The position numbers and the translations under genes are program-made. DNA of 64,000 bases from Phellopilus nigrolimitatus (taxonomy: Eukaryota > Basidiomycota > Agaricomycetes > Hymenochaetales > Hymenochaetaceae), in the NCBI GenBank assembly GCA_021029095.1, contig JAJOHG010000067.1:81440-145439 (forward strand), read 5' to 3'. Positions 41,339 to 52,750 of this stretch are shown here, piece after piece. The notes beneath the pieces were generated by a model. The model was not told where the DNA came from and ran no database searches. It saw only the letters and a program-made list of their open reading frames with translations. Each line of letters starts with the position of its first letter. Positions within the stretch are counted from its first letter, which is position 1.

Positions 41339-42316
41339 ATGTCGACAGGAGCTATTTCTAGGGCATCCGATAATGCTCCGAAGACTGAAAAGGTGAAAAA
41401 GCCACCCATAAAGTACATCAAGCTAGACGTTGGCGGGAATTTACAGACCTCAACCACCAATGCTGAAGACGTGCAGCTAGAAGAAACATCACTGTTTTTA
41501 AATACACTCATTTCACCGCATCGAAATTTCATACCTCACGACCAGAATTACCCGCCTTTTCATGTCTGCTACGCTTTCAAAAGGGACTCAGATGTCAATG
41601 TAGAAAGTGAGGTCATTGAATGCAGGAAAACACCACCACCCACTCTATACATCTATAAGCGATTTTCGGACGGCTGGAAAGGCTCTCTGGCTCGAGAATT
41701 GGAGATATTCTCCATACTTAGATCACATGTCCTGAAAATGAAGACCATCTTTCGTGGCTTGGTCTGGAGAGAAGGAGAGGTAGTGGGACTTCTGACAGAA
41801 TTTGAGAGGGGCACATCATGGCTATATCTTCAAGCCTTCTTTCAAGATACAAGGTGGGAAACTCCTTCAGGGCTTACTCCCCTGCACGCTCGTATGAGGT
41901 GGTTGGCTGTATACAAAGTCTCAAATCAAATCATTGAAGCTATTCGCTACCTCCACAAACTGGGAATAGTACATGGATCTCTTTCTCCACATTGCATCGA
42001 AATCCGCAGCTTTAGGTTCAAGGGAGAAGGCCAGAGAAAAGGAAATTTACTTGATGCAATCTCATCCATTCGCGCTGTAGTTGCGGACTTCTCAGCGAGC
42101 ACACATCATATTGGATGGGCAGCGCCAGAGCTGAAACAAATCATGGAAACATCCGAAGAACAGACCATTACGGTGACACAAGACCCTTTCACAAAGGCCA
42201 TGGACGTCTACAGCTTAGGAGCTGTACTATGGACGATTTCAAAAGGAGAATGGAAGGGTTATTGTCCCGGTGATGATGAATATTCAAAGCGGTGGAGATA
42301 TTTGGAAGGCCATTAG
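41339..42316 (+). CDS. Protein-kinase-like protein, probable pseudokinase, 325 aa
   Basis: Single long frame; the ATG at 41339 is chosen as the first good start, though the frame is open about 65 bp further upstream. Kinase landmarks are a Lys in TLYIYKRF with Glu in LARELEIFSIL (the Lys-Glu pair), the helix AIRYLHKLGIVHGSLSPHCI at the catalytic loop, VVADFSAS at the DFG site, WAAPEL at the APE site and MDVYSLGAVLW for the F-helix. The catalytic HRD Asp is replaced: HGSLSP in place of HRDLKP, and the metal-binding Asn is Cys. DFG is DFS. The C-lobe is short. Hence phosphate transfer is unlikely and a scaffold or regulatory role is inferred. Confidence 0.65.
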   Translation: MSTGAISRASDNAPKTEKVKKPPIKYIKLDVGGNLQTSTTNAEDVQLEETSLFLNTLISPHRNFIPHDQNYPPFHVCYAFKRDSDVNVESEVIECRKTPPPTLYIYKRFSDGWKGSLARELEIFSILRSHVLKMKTIFRGLVWREGEVVGLLTEFERGTSWLYLQAFFQDTRWETPSGLTPLHARMRWLAVYKVSNQIIEAIRYLHKLGIVHGSLSPHCIEIRSFRFKGEGQRKGNLLDAISSIRAVVADFSASTHHIGWAAPELKQIMETSEEQTITVTQDPFTKAMDVYSLGAVLWTISKGEWKGYCPGDDEYSKRWRYLEGH

Positions 42317-42389
42317 CATATACAGTATTTGAAGATGGTAGATAGATGTCTAAAACAGGAAGAAAGTCAGCGTTTCCAATTCTAATAAA

Positions 42390-42894
42390 GTAGAGTCGGT
42401 TCAAAACCCACTACTATCGTCACATTGTGACGATCATGTGATGATGCTCTGTATTCTACTCAGCGGCTCGTATGACATTAATCATTATCATACAGTCTTT
42501 GTGTTTTGCTCTCTCAAGTTTCCTAGCTAGCTAGAACATCTGCCTTTCGTTTTGACATAGATAAATAAGTGGAAACAGTGTGCTTAAATTTCAGGATACG
42601 ACATGTTTTGCGTCGACGCGTTCGGCACGGCTGGCTCCTTCCTTATTTAATTTCAAGAATTCATGTCCGTTTGAACACTGTTCATCATTACGCTACATCA
42701 CCAGCTCAAAAATAGAAAAAAATAAGTGGGTCGTCTTATTCTCACAGCTGCAGTACAAGATTTGTTCCGAATAGATTTTTTTAAAATGACCTGGTGCCCG
42801 AGCCTATCGCCATTGTGACACTTTTCTCGACATATCAGACCAAAAAGTGACTTTTCCCATCACGTGATAGTGGTGGGTTTTGAACCTACTCTAC
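42390..42894. mobile_element. Small TIR element candidate (505 bp, 29-bp terminal inverted repeats)
   Basis: GTAGAGTCGGTTCAAAACCC at 42390 continuing to ACTATC at 42418 is repeated inverted at 42866-42894 with two mismatches. The interior is AT-rich with no coding capacity. No clear target duplication is seen at the borders (flanks AATAAA and CTTACAGG). It directly follows the pseudokinase gene. Confidence 0.5.
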
Positions 42895-43422
42895 CTTACA
42901 GGATGCTAGGTATAAGAATCTACATGCTTCATTTCAAAATCTCCAACATACTCACTCCATTTCGTCCCCAGAAAGGCAAAAGATCGCATTACGTCATTTG
43001 ACAGAAGTCAACTACTGACGATGCAGTGGCCTCTGTGTTGGCCGATATAACTTACTTTTTTATTGCTGAAGTCAAGAAGCAGTATGTGCTGGTTTTAGCT
43101 CGTCTGAGTCACAATGCATCGCAAGACTTAAATTAGAGAAGCTGCAATGCTGCATACACCAACCTGAATTCACTAGGAGTCGCATGAATCCTTGTCGGAG
43201 CCCGAGTGCTATAGCGAGTATTTATTTGAACCGCGGGCCCGGTGGCGAGTATCTTGATATGAATCTCGTCTCAAATCTCATGCGTTGCTTTCCTAAATTT
43301 GAAATGGCGTTCTGCGAGATGTCGAACTCTGGTGGCGGACGCGGTATGATGTGACGCGTCGCGCTCATGTGACTTGTAAGGTGGCGCCTCGTGGCGTGCA
43401 CATGACGTCAACAGCACCATTG
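42895..43422. other. Intergenic, no gene seen
   Basis: Mixed-composition non-coding DNA between the small TIR element and the inverted-repeat region. CACATGACGTCA near 43400 contains a TGACGTCA palindrome (CRE-type). Confidence 0.45.
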
Positions 43423-44119
43423 CTTAAAGTGAGGGGAGGCAATCCCTGCCAAAAGAGTCTGCACGCTTTGTAATCTGACAAATGATCGGCACTTCCAAAT
43501 TAAGAAATTTTGGTGGCAACAATTTACAGATGGCCAACTTGATGCAATTCAGCCACTCCTTGCTGATTTTTATTCTTTTAAAGTCATAGAACTGTATTTT
43601 AAGGCTATACTACAATAATCACTTGATATAATGTAGCTTGTTTCTGAGGAAAGACTTATAGCAAAGAAAGAGCAGGAGGAGAGCGCATTTCGGCTGACAC
43701 GTGACCTCAGCGCGCAGGAATGCCCGCGCATACATGCAAACGCGCAGAACGAGTTTTTGAGCTCAATTCTCATCCTTTTTGCACGATTTAAGCTAGAAAA
43801 TTCTCGGGTGATATGGGGCTGGGAGGTCTTTGTTGTCGATTTTTTAATTTCGTCCTCAAAGTGTCAGAACAAACATGTAAGACCCCTGTTCTGACATTTT
43901 GAGGACGAAATTAAAAAATAGACAACAAAGACCTCCCAGCCCCATATCACCCGAGAATTTTCCAGCTTAAATCGTGCAAAAATGATGAGAATTGAGCTCA
44001 AAAACTCGTTCTGTAACTTTTCTTTCATTCATGAGCCGCAAAATTTCCGTTTTTGGTATACATGTAAGCAGCTACAAATGCACACTCTTTTGGCAGGCGT
44101 TGCCTCCCCTCACTTAAAG
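43423..44119. repeat. Outer inverted repeat enclosing the long hairpin
   Basis: CTTAAAGTGAGGGGAGGCAA at 43423, continuing through CCTGCCAAAAGAGT and CTTTGTA to about 43472, is repeated inverted at 44073-44119 with a few mismatches. The enclosed DNA holds the long hairpin 43745-44013. The right arm lies about 125 bp before the start codon of the TspO-like gene. Confidence 0.7.
43745..44013. repeat. Long near-perfect hairpin, arms ~127 bp, loop 16 bp
   Basis: Arms 43745-43871 and 43888-44013 are inverted copies with about four mismatches; the loop is AACATGTAAGACCCC-like (43872-43887). Examples: GATATGGGGCTGGGAGGTC against GACCTCCCAGCCCCATATC, and CAGAACGAGTTTTTGAGCTC against GAGCTCAAAAACTCGTTCTG. 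A transcript would fold into a long double-stranded RNA. It may be a fold-back element or a local duplication. Confidence 0.9.
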
Positions 44120-44243
44120 ACGCAAACCGCACGACAGCCGCCTTTCCTCCTTCCACTACCAGCGCCCATTCCGTCTGCAGCGCCACTCCAGCGAGCACAT
44201 CACTTATAACGACGAGCACGACGATTATAACGAAAACACAACG

Positions 44244-45248
44244 ATGGCCAACGACTCGTGGAAAGACGGCATCATTTTGAAGGTTCGTCGCCACAAAGAC
44301 AAAGGAAACCGTCCGACGGAAGCTCACAGTTGCTTGTCGCGTTGCAGATCGCCAACGTCGCCGTCTACATCCTTTTCTTGGGTTCAAACATCTACTCCGT
44401 GGCGGGACCCGAGGGTGCCTACCGCTCGGGCAAGGAGACTTACTTCACACCCGCGTCCTACGCCTTTGGTATATGGTGCGTCGTTAGGTTCCGCAGCTGA
44501 TGCCGCTTCTTTCCGTGCTAATGAACGCGATGTGATGCAGGTCCCTCATTCATTTGCTACTCCTCGGCGCGGTGGTGTACCAGTTCTTCCCGGCCGGCAA
44601 GCGCGTGATCATCGACGGCATCTCGTGGCGTTTCCCACTCCTCGCCGTACTCAATGCCATCTACGTCAACGTCTGGTCCCGGCAGCAGTACGTCGTCGGT
44701 GAGTTATAGCTTCTTCATTAACTTTGTCTATACGTCGCTCACTTTAATATCCAGCGTTCATCTTCGCTCTGCTCGTCAGCTCCGCGGTGACGCACATATA
44801 CTACATCGTCAAGCGGTTCCATGCGAGCACCTCCTGGGCGGACGAGCTCTTCGTTCATCTCCCCTTCTCGCTTTACCACGGCTGGACGACCGTACTCGTC
44901 GTGCTTTCCGCGTTCGAAGCATTCGGCGTCAGCGCGCTCGCGCACCGCGCTGGCCCGTGGACGAAGGCCTTCGTCTTCCTCGGCCTTTTCTTCCTCGAGG
45001 CGACTGCTGCGACGTACGCGTTCAGCTCGCCCGAGGGCGACCTCGCGGGCTCGGTCGCCATCGCGTGGGCGCTTTTCGCCGTCTTCGAGCACCAGCGGTC
45101 GAGCACGTTCATTCACTGGAGTGCATTCGCGTTCGCGCTGCTCAGCCTGTTCTGGATCGCCAAGAGCCTCTACGGCCACTTCACCTCGCACAGGGGAGCG
45201 GGAATCCTGCATGACGAGGAGCGCGCACCGCTCATTGGTTCGAGCTAA
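44244..45248 (+). CDS. Multi-pass membrane protein, TspO / tryptophan-rich-sensory-protein-like, 272 aa
   Basis: Four exons: 44244-44282, 44348-44475, 44541-44698, 44755-45248, joined to 272 residues. About six to seven hydrophobic helices are visible: [107 protein letters not shown] and [17 protein letters not shown]. The segment [22 protein letters not shown] resembles the region of bacterial tryptophan-rich membrane proteins related to TspO. The very short first exon is typical of the clade. The hairpin lies immediately upstream and could affect expression. The assignment is moderate; the role is unknown. Confidence 0.65.
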
Positions 45249-45749
45249 TCGTCTCAAAGGCCTTTCTGCACTCGTCGTAGCATTCATATTGAACATTTTG
45301 TTTTGTGTCTGCGATTTCTTCTTTCAAATCTGACTGCGTAATTTTGGAACGGTCCGACAGCTTCACACTATGTACTTTATACTTGCACCTGTCATACTTG
45401 CCATCAGCTTGTCTGTAACGCGTCATTTTGCTATACACTTATTACTCGCAGGGCCTTTGTGTTCCTGTGCTCGGACGTGAGAGCTGAGTAGACATTTAGC
45501 AGCACTTGTGGCGTCATTAGTCCATATTGAATTTCTGATTTTCAATGCAATGTTACTAGTCGTATAAAATGTGGATTCGAGTTCTCTTAGACTCGACTTC
45601 AGTTTGAATGCTTGAGCGATGCTTCTGAATTATGTAATTTACAGAGAAATTAATTATCCGTTACTTCTGTGACAGCTCACGCTTGAGCTCACTGTCGGCG
45701 ACGACGACAACGTTGTTTTGCGACACCCGCCTTCGCGCGTCCATCCGCG
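45249..45749. other. Intergenic between the TspO-like and G-alpha genes
   Basis: No gene seen. Upstream sequence of the G-alpha gene ends in a CGGCGACGACGACAACG tract near 45695. Confidence 0.5.
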
Positions 45750-47620
45750 ATGCGCCCGATGTTCCATTCTCATGCCCGTTCTCGCTCTTTGTCCGATCCG
45801 CTTGCTAGGGCTCTTCTCCCTCCCGCTGATGAGTCACCGCTCGAGCGCGACTCGCGTATCCGCCGAGAGCAGGCAGCTAAGAAGGTCAGCGACGACATCG
45901 ACGAGCAGATCCGCCAAGAGAAGGCCGAGATGCGGCGCCAGAAGGATCTCGTCAAGGTGCTTTTACTTGGTCAGAGCGAGAGCGGGAAGAGCACAACGTT
46001 GAAACGTGAGTCCACTGTGTGCGATCGTCGTCAGGGATGTGTAGTTGACCTTCGCACAGAGTTCCAGCTGCTGCATACGCCCGCCGCATTCCACGCAGAG
46101 CGTATCGCCTGGCGCGCCGTCATCTATTTGAATCTAATTCGGTCTGTCCGCCGTATTCTCGATGCACTCCTTCCGCCCGAACAGTCTCTTCCATCGACAT
46201 CGACTGCAGCGTATCCAACGATACAAGACAACGACGAGATCGATTCCTTCCTCCACATTGATGGCCCGCCAGCTGTAAGCCCCTCGCGCCAGTCCTCTGC
46301 ACGATTCGAGCGGTTCGCGCAGCGCCTCGCTCCGCTCCTCGCGCTCGAGCAGCGGCTCATCCACCAGCTCGCCTTTCCTGACGAAGATGGCGATCCACAA
46401 CCCGCAGACTTTGAATCTCCGGTTTCCGCACTTCCCGCACACATATCTCTGCCTGTTCCCGCGTCCTCTCGGGGCGGCGAGCTCGCTCTGCGCCAATCCT
46501 CGAACTGGAAAAAGTCGTTCTCGTTCCGCAGCACTGCCTCCGCGCAGCCAAAAAGCGCACATACGGGCGAGGTCCGTGGCTGGTGGGAGGACCCGCACGA
46601 TCCTGTACACGTTCTCCACGCATGTGCTGCAGGCGATTATGGCGTGCGTGCGCTCTGGCGTGACTCGGAAGTCCGATCCGTGCTCGCGAGGCGGCGCGTA
46701 CGTATGGAGGAGAGCGCGGGGTTCTACCTGAATGATGTCGAACGGATTACGGCGCTCAAATACATCCCGACAGATGACGATGTGTTGCGCGCACGGCTGA
46801 AGACACTCGGCGTCGTCGAACATTCCTTCTCGATTAAGGGCGGCGTACATGGCACGGGCGCGAGTGTTGATTGGCGGATCTATGACGTTGGCGGCGCCCG
46901 ACACCAGCGGCAAGCATGGGCGCCGTACTTCGAGGACGGTGCGCTCATCGATTCTTTTTTTATTCTCTATAGCTGATAAGCTTGCAGTTAATGCAATCAT
47001 TTTCCTCGCTCCGATCTCCGCATTTGACCAGACGCTCGCGGAAGACCCACGTGTGAACCGGCTCGAGGATTCAATGCTACTCTGGCGCTCCGTGATCTCG
47101 AACAAGCTCCTCGCGGATGTGAACGTCGTCCTCTTCCTAAACAAATGCGACCTGCTCAAGGCCAAGCTCGACGCCGGTGTCTCTCTCGCATACCATATGT
47201 ACAGCTACCGCGACCGACCGAATGACTACGAGTCTGTCTCGAAATGTGAGCCGTCAATTTACTCGGCCGTCTTATGATTGCGTGGCGAATTGATGATTGA
47301 TAATTGCTTTTGATAACGATATAGACTTCAGAAACAAATTCGCAGCCCTGCATCATTTACACACGCCTAACCGCTCACGCGAGCTCTACAGTGCGTCATC
47401 GTTTTACTTTCACTTTGGTTTCTAATTATATGCGTCTCTAGTCCATCTCACTTCCGTCACCGACAAACTCTCGACTTCGCTTATTATTTCAAGTGGTAAG
47501 CCTATGTTTGGCCTTTTCTAATCTTAAAAAAAAAATCTTATTATAAGACCTCAATTGTATATTCTCACAGTGCGCGACCTCATCCTGAAACAGAATTTAT
47601 TATACTCGCGCCTTTTGTGA
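45750..47620 (+). CDS. Atypical large G-protein alpha subunit, 520 aa
   Basis: Six exons: 45750-46005, 46060-46938, 46988-47245, 47325-47390, 47442-47495, 47571-47620, joined to 520 residues, longer than the usual 350. G1 is LLLGQSESGKSTTLK. The helical domain carries a large insertion of about 150 low-complexity residues (TSTAAYPTIQ to SAHTGEVRG). Switch I is ARLKTLGVVEHSF with the usual Arg kept. Switch II reads DVGGARHQRQAW, where canonical G-alpha has DVGGQR, so the catalytic Gln is Ala. NKCDLL (G4) is normal; G5 TCAT is altered to TSVT. No N-terminal MGxxxS/C lipidation signal. Such expanded, altered G-alphas are known in Agaricomycetes. Confidence 0.85.
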
Positions 47621-48372
47621 ACCTAATTGGATTTAAATGTTTTCCTTCTTCGAGCTTTCTCTCCGTCTGTTTCAAATGCATACGGTCTGTACCATTTCAC
47701 AGCCTGTATTCTCTTTATCTTTTTTCTTTCATAATTCTCGTGTCCCTCTTCCCGACCACCGTCCGTTACTACCGCAGCCAAATGTTACAATAATCGCAGC
47801 TGTACCAACAATCCCCTCAGTTTCTCGTTTCTTCTCTGTCTCTTGCATCGTCTATAGCTATCAACTATCTCTATATTGTCTCCTTGCTGTCTTATTGCAC
47901 GTCCATCGCTTTCTCTCCGCTGGTCTTTACACTTTCTTTGCTTCCCTACTTCATTACGTCCTTTCTTTCGTTCTTTGCTGGAAGTCTGGTGACAACAAGT
48001 AATAGTTTGGTCTTTTGTATAAGAATAGCGTACGTGTGTCTAGTTACATGTAGTCCCTCCTTACTCGATGGACTAAACAACTTTCGCGGAAGTGAAATGC
48101 TGGTGAAGAAGCACATGACGTATGCTTCGGCATTGGGTTATGTATATATTTTCCTCTTGGCGCGAAAAAAGAATAAAGGAGAAGGGAAGAAAGGTAAAGC
48201 TTGTACAGAACCCGAATAAGCAAGGAAAAATAGGAGAGTTGAGCTGCGAAGTGATTTACTTGTAAATGTAAAATGTGTAGTAATGAATATCCAAATGTAG
48301 ACAAGCCAATGACCGTCGTGCGCGGCTGGTCTCACGCTGCCCTTCACCTTTGCCATCCGCTTGTGCTTCACG
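47621..48372. other. Intergenic between G-alpha and NAP1
   Basis: T-rich DNA downstream of the G-alpha gene; no supported gene despite an open frame at 47637-48002 dominated by Phe, Ser and Leu. Confidence 0.5.
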
Positions 48373-49901
48373 ATGTCGTCCAACCTCCCAATTCACACCT
48401 CTAACATCGCAGCCCCAACACCCCAGAACACGCCGCTCACCCACGGACCCATATCTTCTGGCCTCTCGCGTCCCAATGTGCCCGTCATCCAGGAAGACGC
48501 CGAGGGTGGAGAGGGCGACGAGGTTGGCGTGGACGATATTGCCGCCGCGCTCCAGAGCAGCGCAGCTCAGAATGTGCTCGCAGGCATCGTCCAGGGGCGC
48601 TTGAATACGCTCATCGGCAGGAGCTCAGGCTACATCGAGTCGCTGCCCATCCCCGTAAAGCGTTCGCTCGCTGCGCTCCATGGCGTCCAGCTCAAGCAGG
48701 CGGACCTCCAGAAGGAGTTCAAGCGCGAGGTCTGGGAGCTCGAGAAGAAGGCGAGTCGCCGCGTTCTCGCTGTGCACCTAGTCGATTGACGATCGATCGC
48801 GATCGGCTAGTATCTCGAACGTACAAAGCCGCTGTACGAACGACGCACCGCCATCATCTCAGGTGTTGCGTCGCCTACATCAGAGGAGATTGAAGCTGGT
48901 GAGGCACAGGCTTTGAAGGACAACGACGACTATACGCCACTTCCTAAGGACGATACCGCGACCGCCCCCATCGACGAATTTTGGCTCACCGCACTGCGCA
49001 ATCACGTTGGCATCAGCGAGCTCATCACCGACCGCGACGCTGGCGCTCTCAAGCACCTCACCGACATCCTCATCTCGTATCTACCGCCGACCGAGGAGAA
49101 GCCTGGCTTCAAGCTCTCTTTCATCTTCTCGCCCAACGAGTACTTCGAGGATACCATCCTCGAGAAGACGTATTTCTACCGTCCGGAAATCGACTGGTCT
49201 GGCGACTACGTTTACGAACGCGCGATTGGCACACAGATTAAGTGGAAGGAAGAAAAGGACCTTACGAAGGAGGTCGAAGTAAAGAAGCAGCGCAATAAAA
49301 GTGAGCTCTAATCGACTTCTTTTCCCCCCTTTTTTCCATTCGTTCATTCTTGCTGACCCTGATTGGTTCGCCTGCAGCCACGAACCGCACCCGCCTCGTG
49401 CGCAAGGCCCGTCCAATTGACTCGTTCTTCAACTTCTTCAGCCCGCCAAAGCCTCCTGCTGAGGAAGCAGGCGAGAATGACGAGATCGACGTCGACGCGC
49501 TCGAGGACATCGAGGGCCGTCTTGCACTCGACTACCAGATTGGCGAAGACTTCAAGGAACGAGTGCGTCATTTCACCTCGCAAATCATCTTGTATTTTTA
49601 TCTAACAAGGAATCGTAGATCATCCCACATGCGGTCGACTACTTCACGGGCAAGGCGCTTGAGTTCGATGCAGAGGACTGGGAAGAGGACGAGTCAGATG
49701 ACGACTTTGACGATGCGGAGGATGATGATGACGATGACGACGACGTATGTACGTTCGTCCCTTCCTTCACTCCATATCGCTGTTCTGACGTGTGCCACTG
49801 TTTTTTTTTTTTGCATCTAGGATTCAGAAGAAGACGCCGCCGCACGCCAGGGGCCGCCGAAGACACAGACTGTAAACGCAGAGGAGTGCAAGCAACAGTA
49901 G
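48373..49901 (+). CDS. NAP1: Nucleosome assembly protein NAP1 (histone chaperone), 419 aa
   Basis: Five exons: 48373-48750, 48811-49300, 49378-49562, 49619-49744, 49821-49901, joined to 419 residues, the usual size. The NAP fold is seen in YIESLPIPVKRSLAALHGVQ, DFQ-like helix LQKEFKREVWELEKKY, FWLTALRNHVGISELITDRD, KLSFIFSPNEYFEDTILEKT, DSFFNFFSPPKPP and IIPHAVDYFTGKAL. The C-terminus is the usual acidic tail (DDDFDDAEDDDDDDDD). It binds H2A-H2B and assembles nucleosomes. The first intron (48751-48810) starts with GC rather than GT, required to keep the frame (EKK then YLERTKPLYERR). Confidence 0.9.
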
Positions 49902-50149
49902 CAGTACCTGTATCGAATGAAGAGAACTTGCATTCCAGCCAACCATCCAACTCTGTACCCACTACTCATCCGCCATCCTCCCCGTAGTCACATTTCTCAA
50001 AATTTCCTTCCATCTGTTGTCGCTATTACCGCTCTCTTGTCTTGGTTCTTGAACTGAAGCTCAAATACAGGCTGCATTTGTTGCACGGTGTACTTTTATC
50101 AGTATCGGATCTCGTATGCACAGGCCATGTGATCAACAAACTACAGAGC
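49902..50149. terminator. 3' region of NAP1
   Basis: Non-coding. AACTGAAGCTCAAATACAGG near 50050 could act in 3' processing; no canonical AATAAA is present. Confidence 0.2.
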
Positions 50150-51190
50150 ATTGCAGGCGGTGCGCGACACTGCGCAGTGCGTCGATGCTGACAACCGTCG
50201 ACATCGCATAAGGTATCGGGTGTGTGCTCGCAGGCATCATGCTCAACATGAACACCGCCCACCAAGATCCGCTGTCTCGTCGCTCGCTTGCGTATTGTTT
50301 TGTTCTATTGCCTGCTCGAGTACAAGAATGGCGATGGACATCCGAATCAGCCAGGCGGATGAGTGGTACCACGTACTGTACATCAAAGAGAGGCAGGACA
50401 ACGCGCTCGACGACGAAATCATCAAGTTCAAACCCGACCCCGTCTCCACGAAGAAGAGACTACTTCACGGCGGATCCCATCGCCCTTTGCCTCTTGCGCA
50501 TGATGGCCAATAACTGCATCTTGTGCGCTGTTACGAGACAATCGTCAATTGTGTCGAGGACCGAGGCGGACATCGGCACTCAATGTCGACTCTTCAACAT
50601 CGAGAAGATTGGTGATGACTCGCCGATGAGTACTTCACCTTCCTCACCGAGTGCGACCGACCGAAGGCATGCACGGTGCACCATGTCTCTCCGTGAGCCG
50701 TTCAAGGGCATCCACAACGAGATCAACCGGAACCTCGTGGACCCCATGGTCGTCGCGCGTAACACCATCTTTAACCTCCCGCTTCGCTCCTGGCGGCGGC
50801 GCGATCGTGATAATCGTTAGCGTCGTGCTCCAGGCGAAGGTGCGCAGCATGCATGCTGCATTACCGGCATCGATCTCTGACCCTTCCGCACCATCGCCGA
50901 CGCCATGGAGATCATCACCCGCCACCCTTGTTTAGAACGCGGGCGGGAGTCCTCTCTGAGCTGCGCATGAGTCTACTTTTTTTTTGCATATGTGGCGACG
51001 TCTCTTACACACTTTTTGCAAACAAAAAGATACCATCAAAGAGGATTGTTGGAGCATTAACGGTGGGCACGCCGTCAACATTCGACCACGACGGCGTCGG
51101 CGGATCTCAAGAAGGACGACTTCTTCAAGGTCCTAGACGGGTTCGGGAAGGAGATTTCTTGAACGTGACAATGCTAGAATGTGAAGGGAA
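50150..51190 (+). pseudogene. Degenerate coding-like fragments, unrecognised
   Basis: Several short plus-strand pieces have protein-like composition but lie in different frames: MDIRISQADEWYHVLYIKER with DDEIIKFKPDPVSTKK (50335-50450), then MSLREPFKGIHNEINRNLVD with PMVVARNTIFNLPL (50684-50790). Stops and frame changes separate them, and no splice scheme joins them. GACGGCGTCGGCGGATCTCAAG near 51090 recurs almost exactly near 59957. Probably the remains of one or more duplicated genes. Confidence 0.35.
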
Positions 51191-52750
51191 ATAATCTGTG
51201 AAAGGAGGTTGAGGCTAGCGGGACGACCTGGCCCAAGAGAGGAATCCAAGTTCTAATGGACCCGTTTGCCACTGAAAACATGTGACGTATTCGTTGTTCC
51301 TTGCAGCCTTCCGGGTTCCCTGCCTATATATTAGGTGTACGTCAGAAATGAGTTGGGTGGTGCATTGCCGACGCTTGGCTTCGGTCAGCGTCCTCGTTTT
51401 CTTCACGTTTACAACAACTGTTCGAGGACTTCTATAAAACTGGCTCGGCGTGCTACAGAAAGAGAGTTATGTATATGCCATAGATAACGCAGCTTTGGAC
51501 AAGGATTTAAAATAAAATATCTTGGATGACTCGACATCGTGGGATTTAAACAAAAATCAAGGGAGATGCTATGCCCAATTCCGCGAAGATCTAGAAGGAC
51601 GAAGTCGCAACTTTAGGCTGACGAAAATGGTATTTTCAAATTAATCAGAAGTTAGCATCTGTCCAAGATTCAAGATTCGGCGATGCTGAGATGCTCTCAA
51701 TACAATGATATATATGCATGGTATTGACAGCGAATCAGGACCATTGAGTAAAATGGACGAGACGTCGCATCGCACAAGCGCTCATCAAAAGGAAGAAGTT
51801 TTACCGTCACAGAATTAAAGATACCTCAGACCGACGCTGGATTCTGTAACCTGTCGACAGGACCGTTGGGAAGATGTCCAATTTTTAAGCGTTGAGGAAC
51901 TGATGAAGGATGCCAGGTCGCAATAGCCGCGGATCGGTATCTGCCTGGAGGCTCTTTATTTCACACACAATTCTTCTGCATTTTGGATATCATGCAACGG
52001 AGGGAAAAAAAATACATGCAAGGGATCTTGGGGGCGGAATACGGTCAAAAGAAGTGCAGACTAATCAGTTTTCTAGATTCTTCCTTACCATCGCGTCCGT
52101 ACTTTAACCCCGTCGAGAAGGACCCGAGAAGGACCCGAGGAAGTAGGCATGTGGATGTTGGGCATCTTCCATATAATTTTGGAAGCGCTTGAACACCACT
52201 GGCGACGATTCTGAGCACGGAATTAATCGGTGCCTGGCCCGTACATTGAGAAGTTCGATATGTACGGAGTCACGATATCCCTGCGCTCTAAGGAACAATT
52301 ACTTGTACTTTCCTAGCTAGAGGGGGTATGTCAAACCAGTCAAGCTAGAAACTACGATAGCGAGTATAAATTTGGCTGGCTTGAGGAGCCAGAGAAAAAA
52401 AAACGGGAGGAATTCAAATTTCATATCCAGTACAAATTTAATTCGAGTTTATCCAAACCCGCTGCATCCCCGCTTGCCTGAGCGCTCCGCGGTAAACGTG
52501 TCAGGTCGATCAGAAACTCCAGACGGTGCGTTTTTCACTTACTTGAGGACGCGTCACAGTCGCATTCAAGCAAGCTGCCGTATTTCCTCCCTGAGCGCGC
52601 CCAACTAGAATGCTCGGACCTCGTGTGTCGCTAGTGCTTTATTCATAAGGTCCCCGCTCCTTCGTACGACCTCATTTCACTCTTCGTCTCCCACCCAGCG
52701 TCCGGGCTCCAGAGACATTTTTTCACTCCAACCGTCTGTGCTCTGCCTCT
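51191..52750. other. Intergenic, no gene seen
   Basis: AT-rich in parts with only short open frames. A short direct repeat GAAGGACCCGA / GAAGGACCCGA occurs near 52118-52140. The last 150 bp are the presumed upstream region of the next gene. Confidence 0.5.

Noticed and set aside
46134..47165. Long minus-strand open frame (343 codons)
   Set aside because: Shadow of the G-alpha exons; all G-protein motifs are on the plus strand.
47637..48002. Plus-strand open frame of 121 codons after the G-alpha gene
   Set aside because: Composition is dominated by Phe, Ser and Leu from a pyrimidine-rich 3' region, without splice sites or motif.
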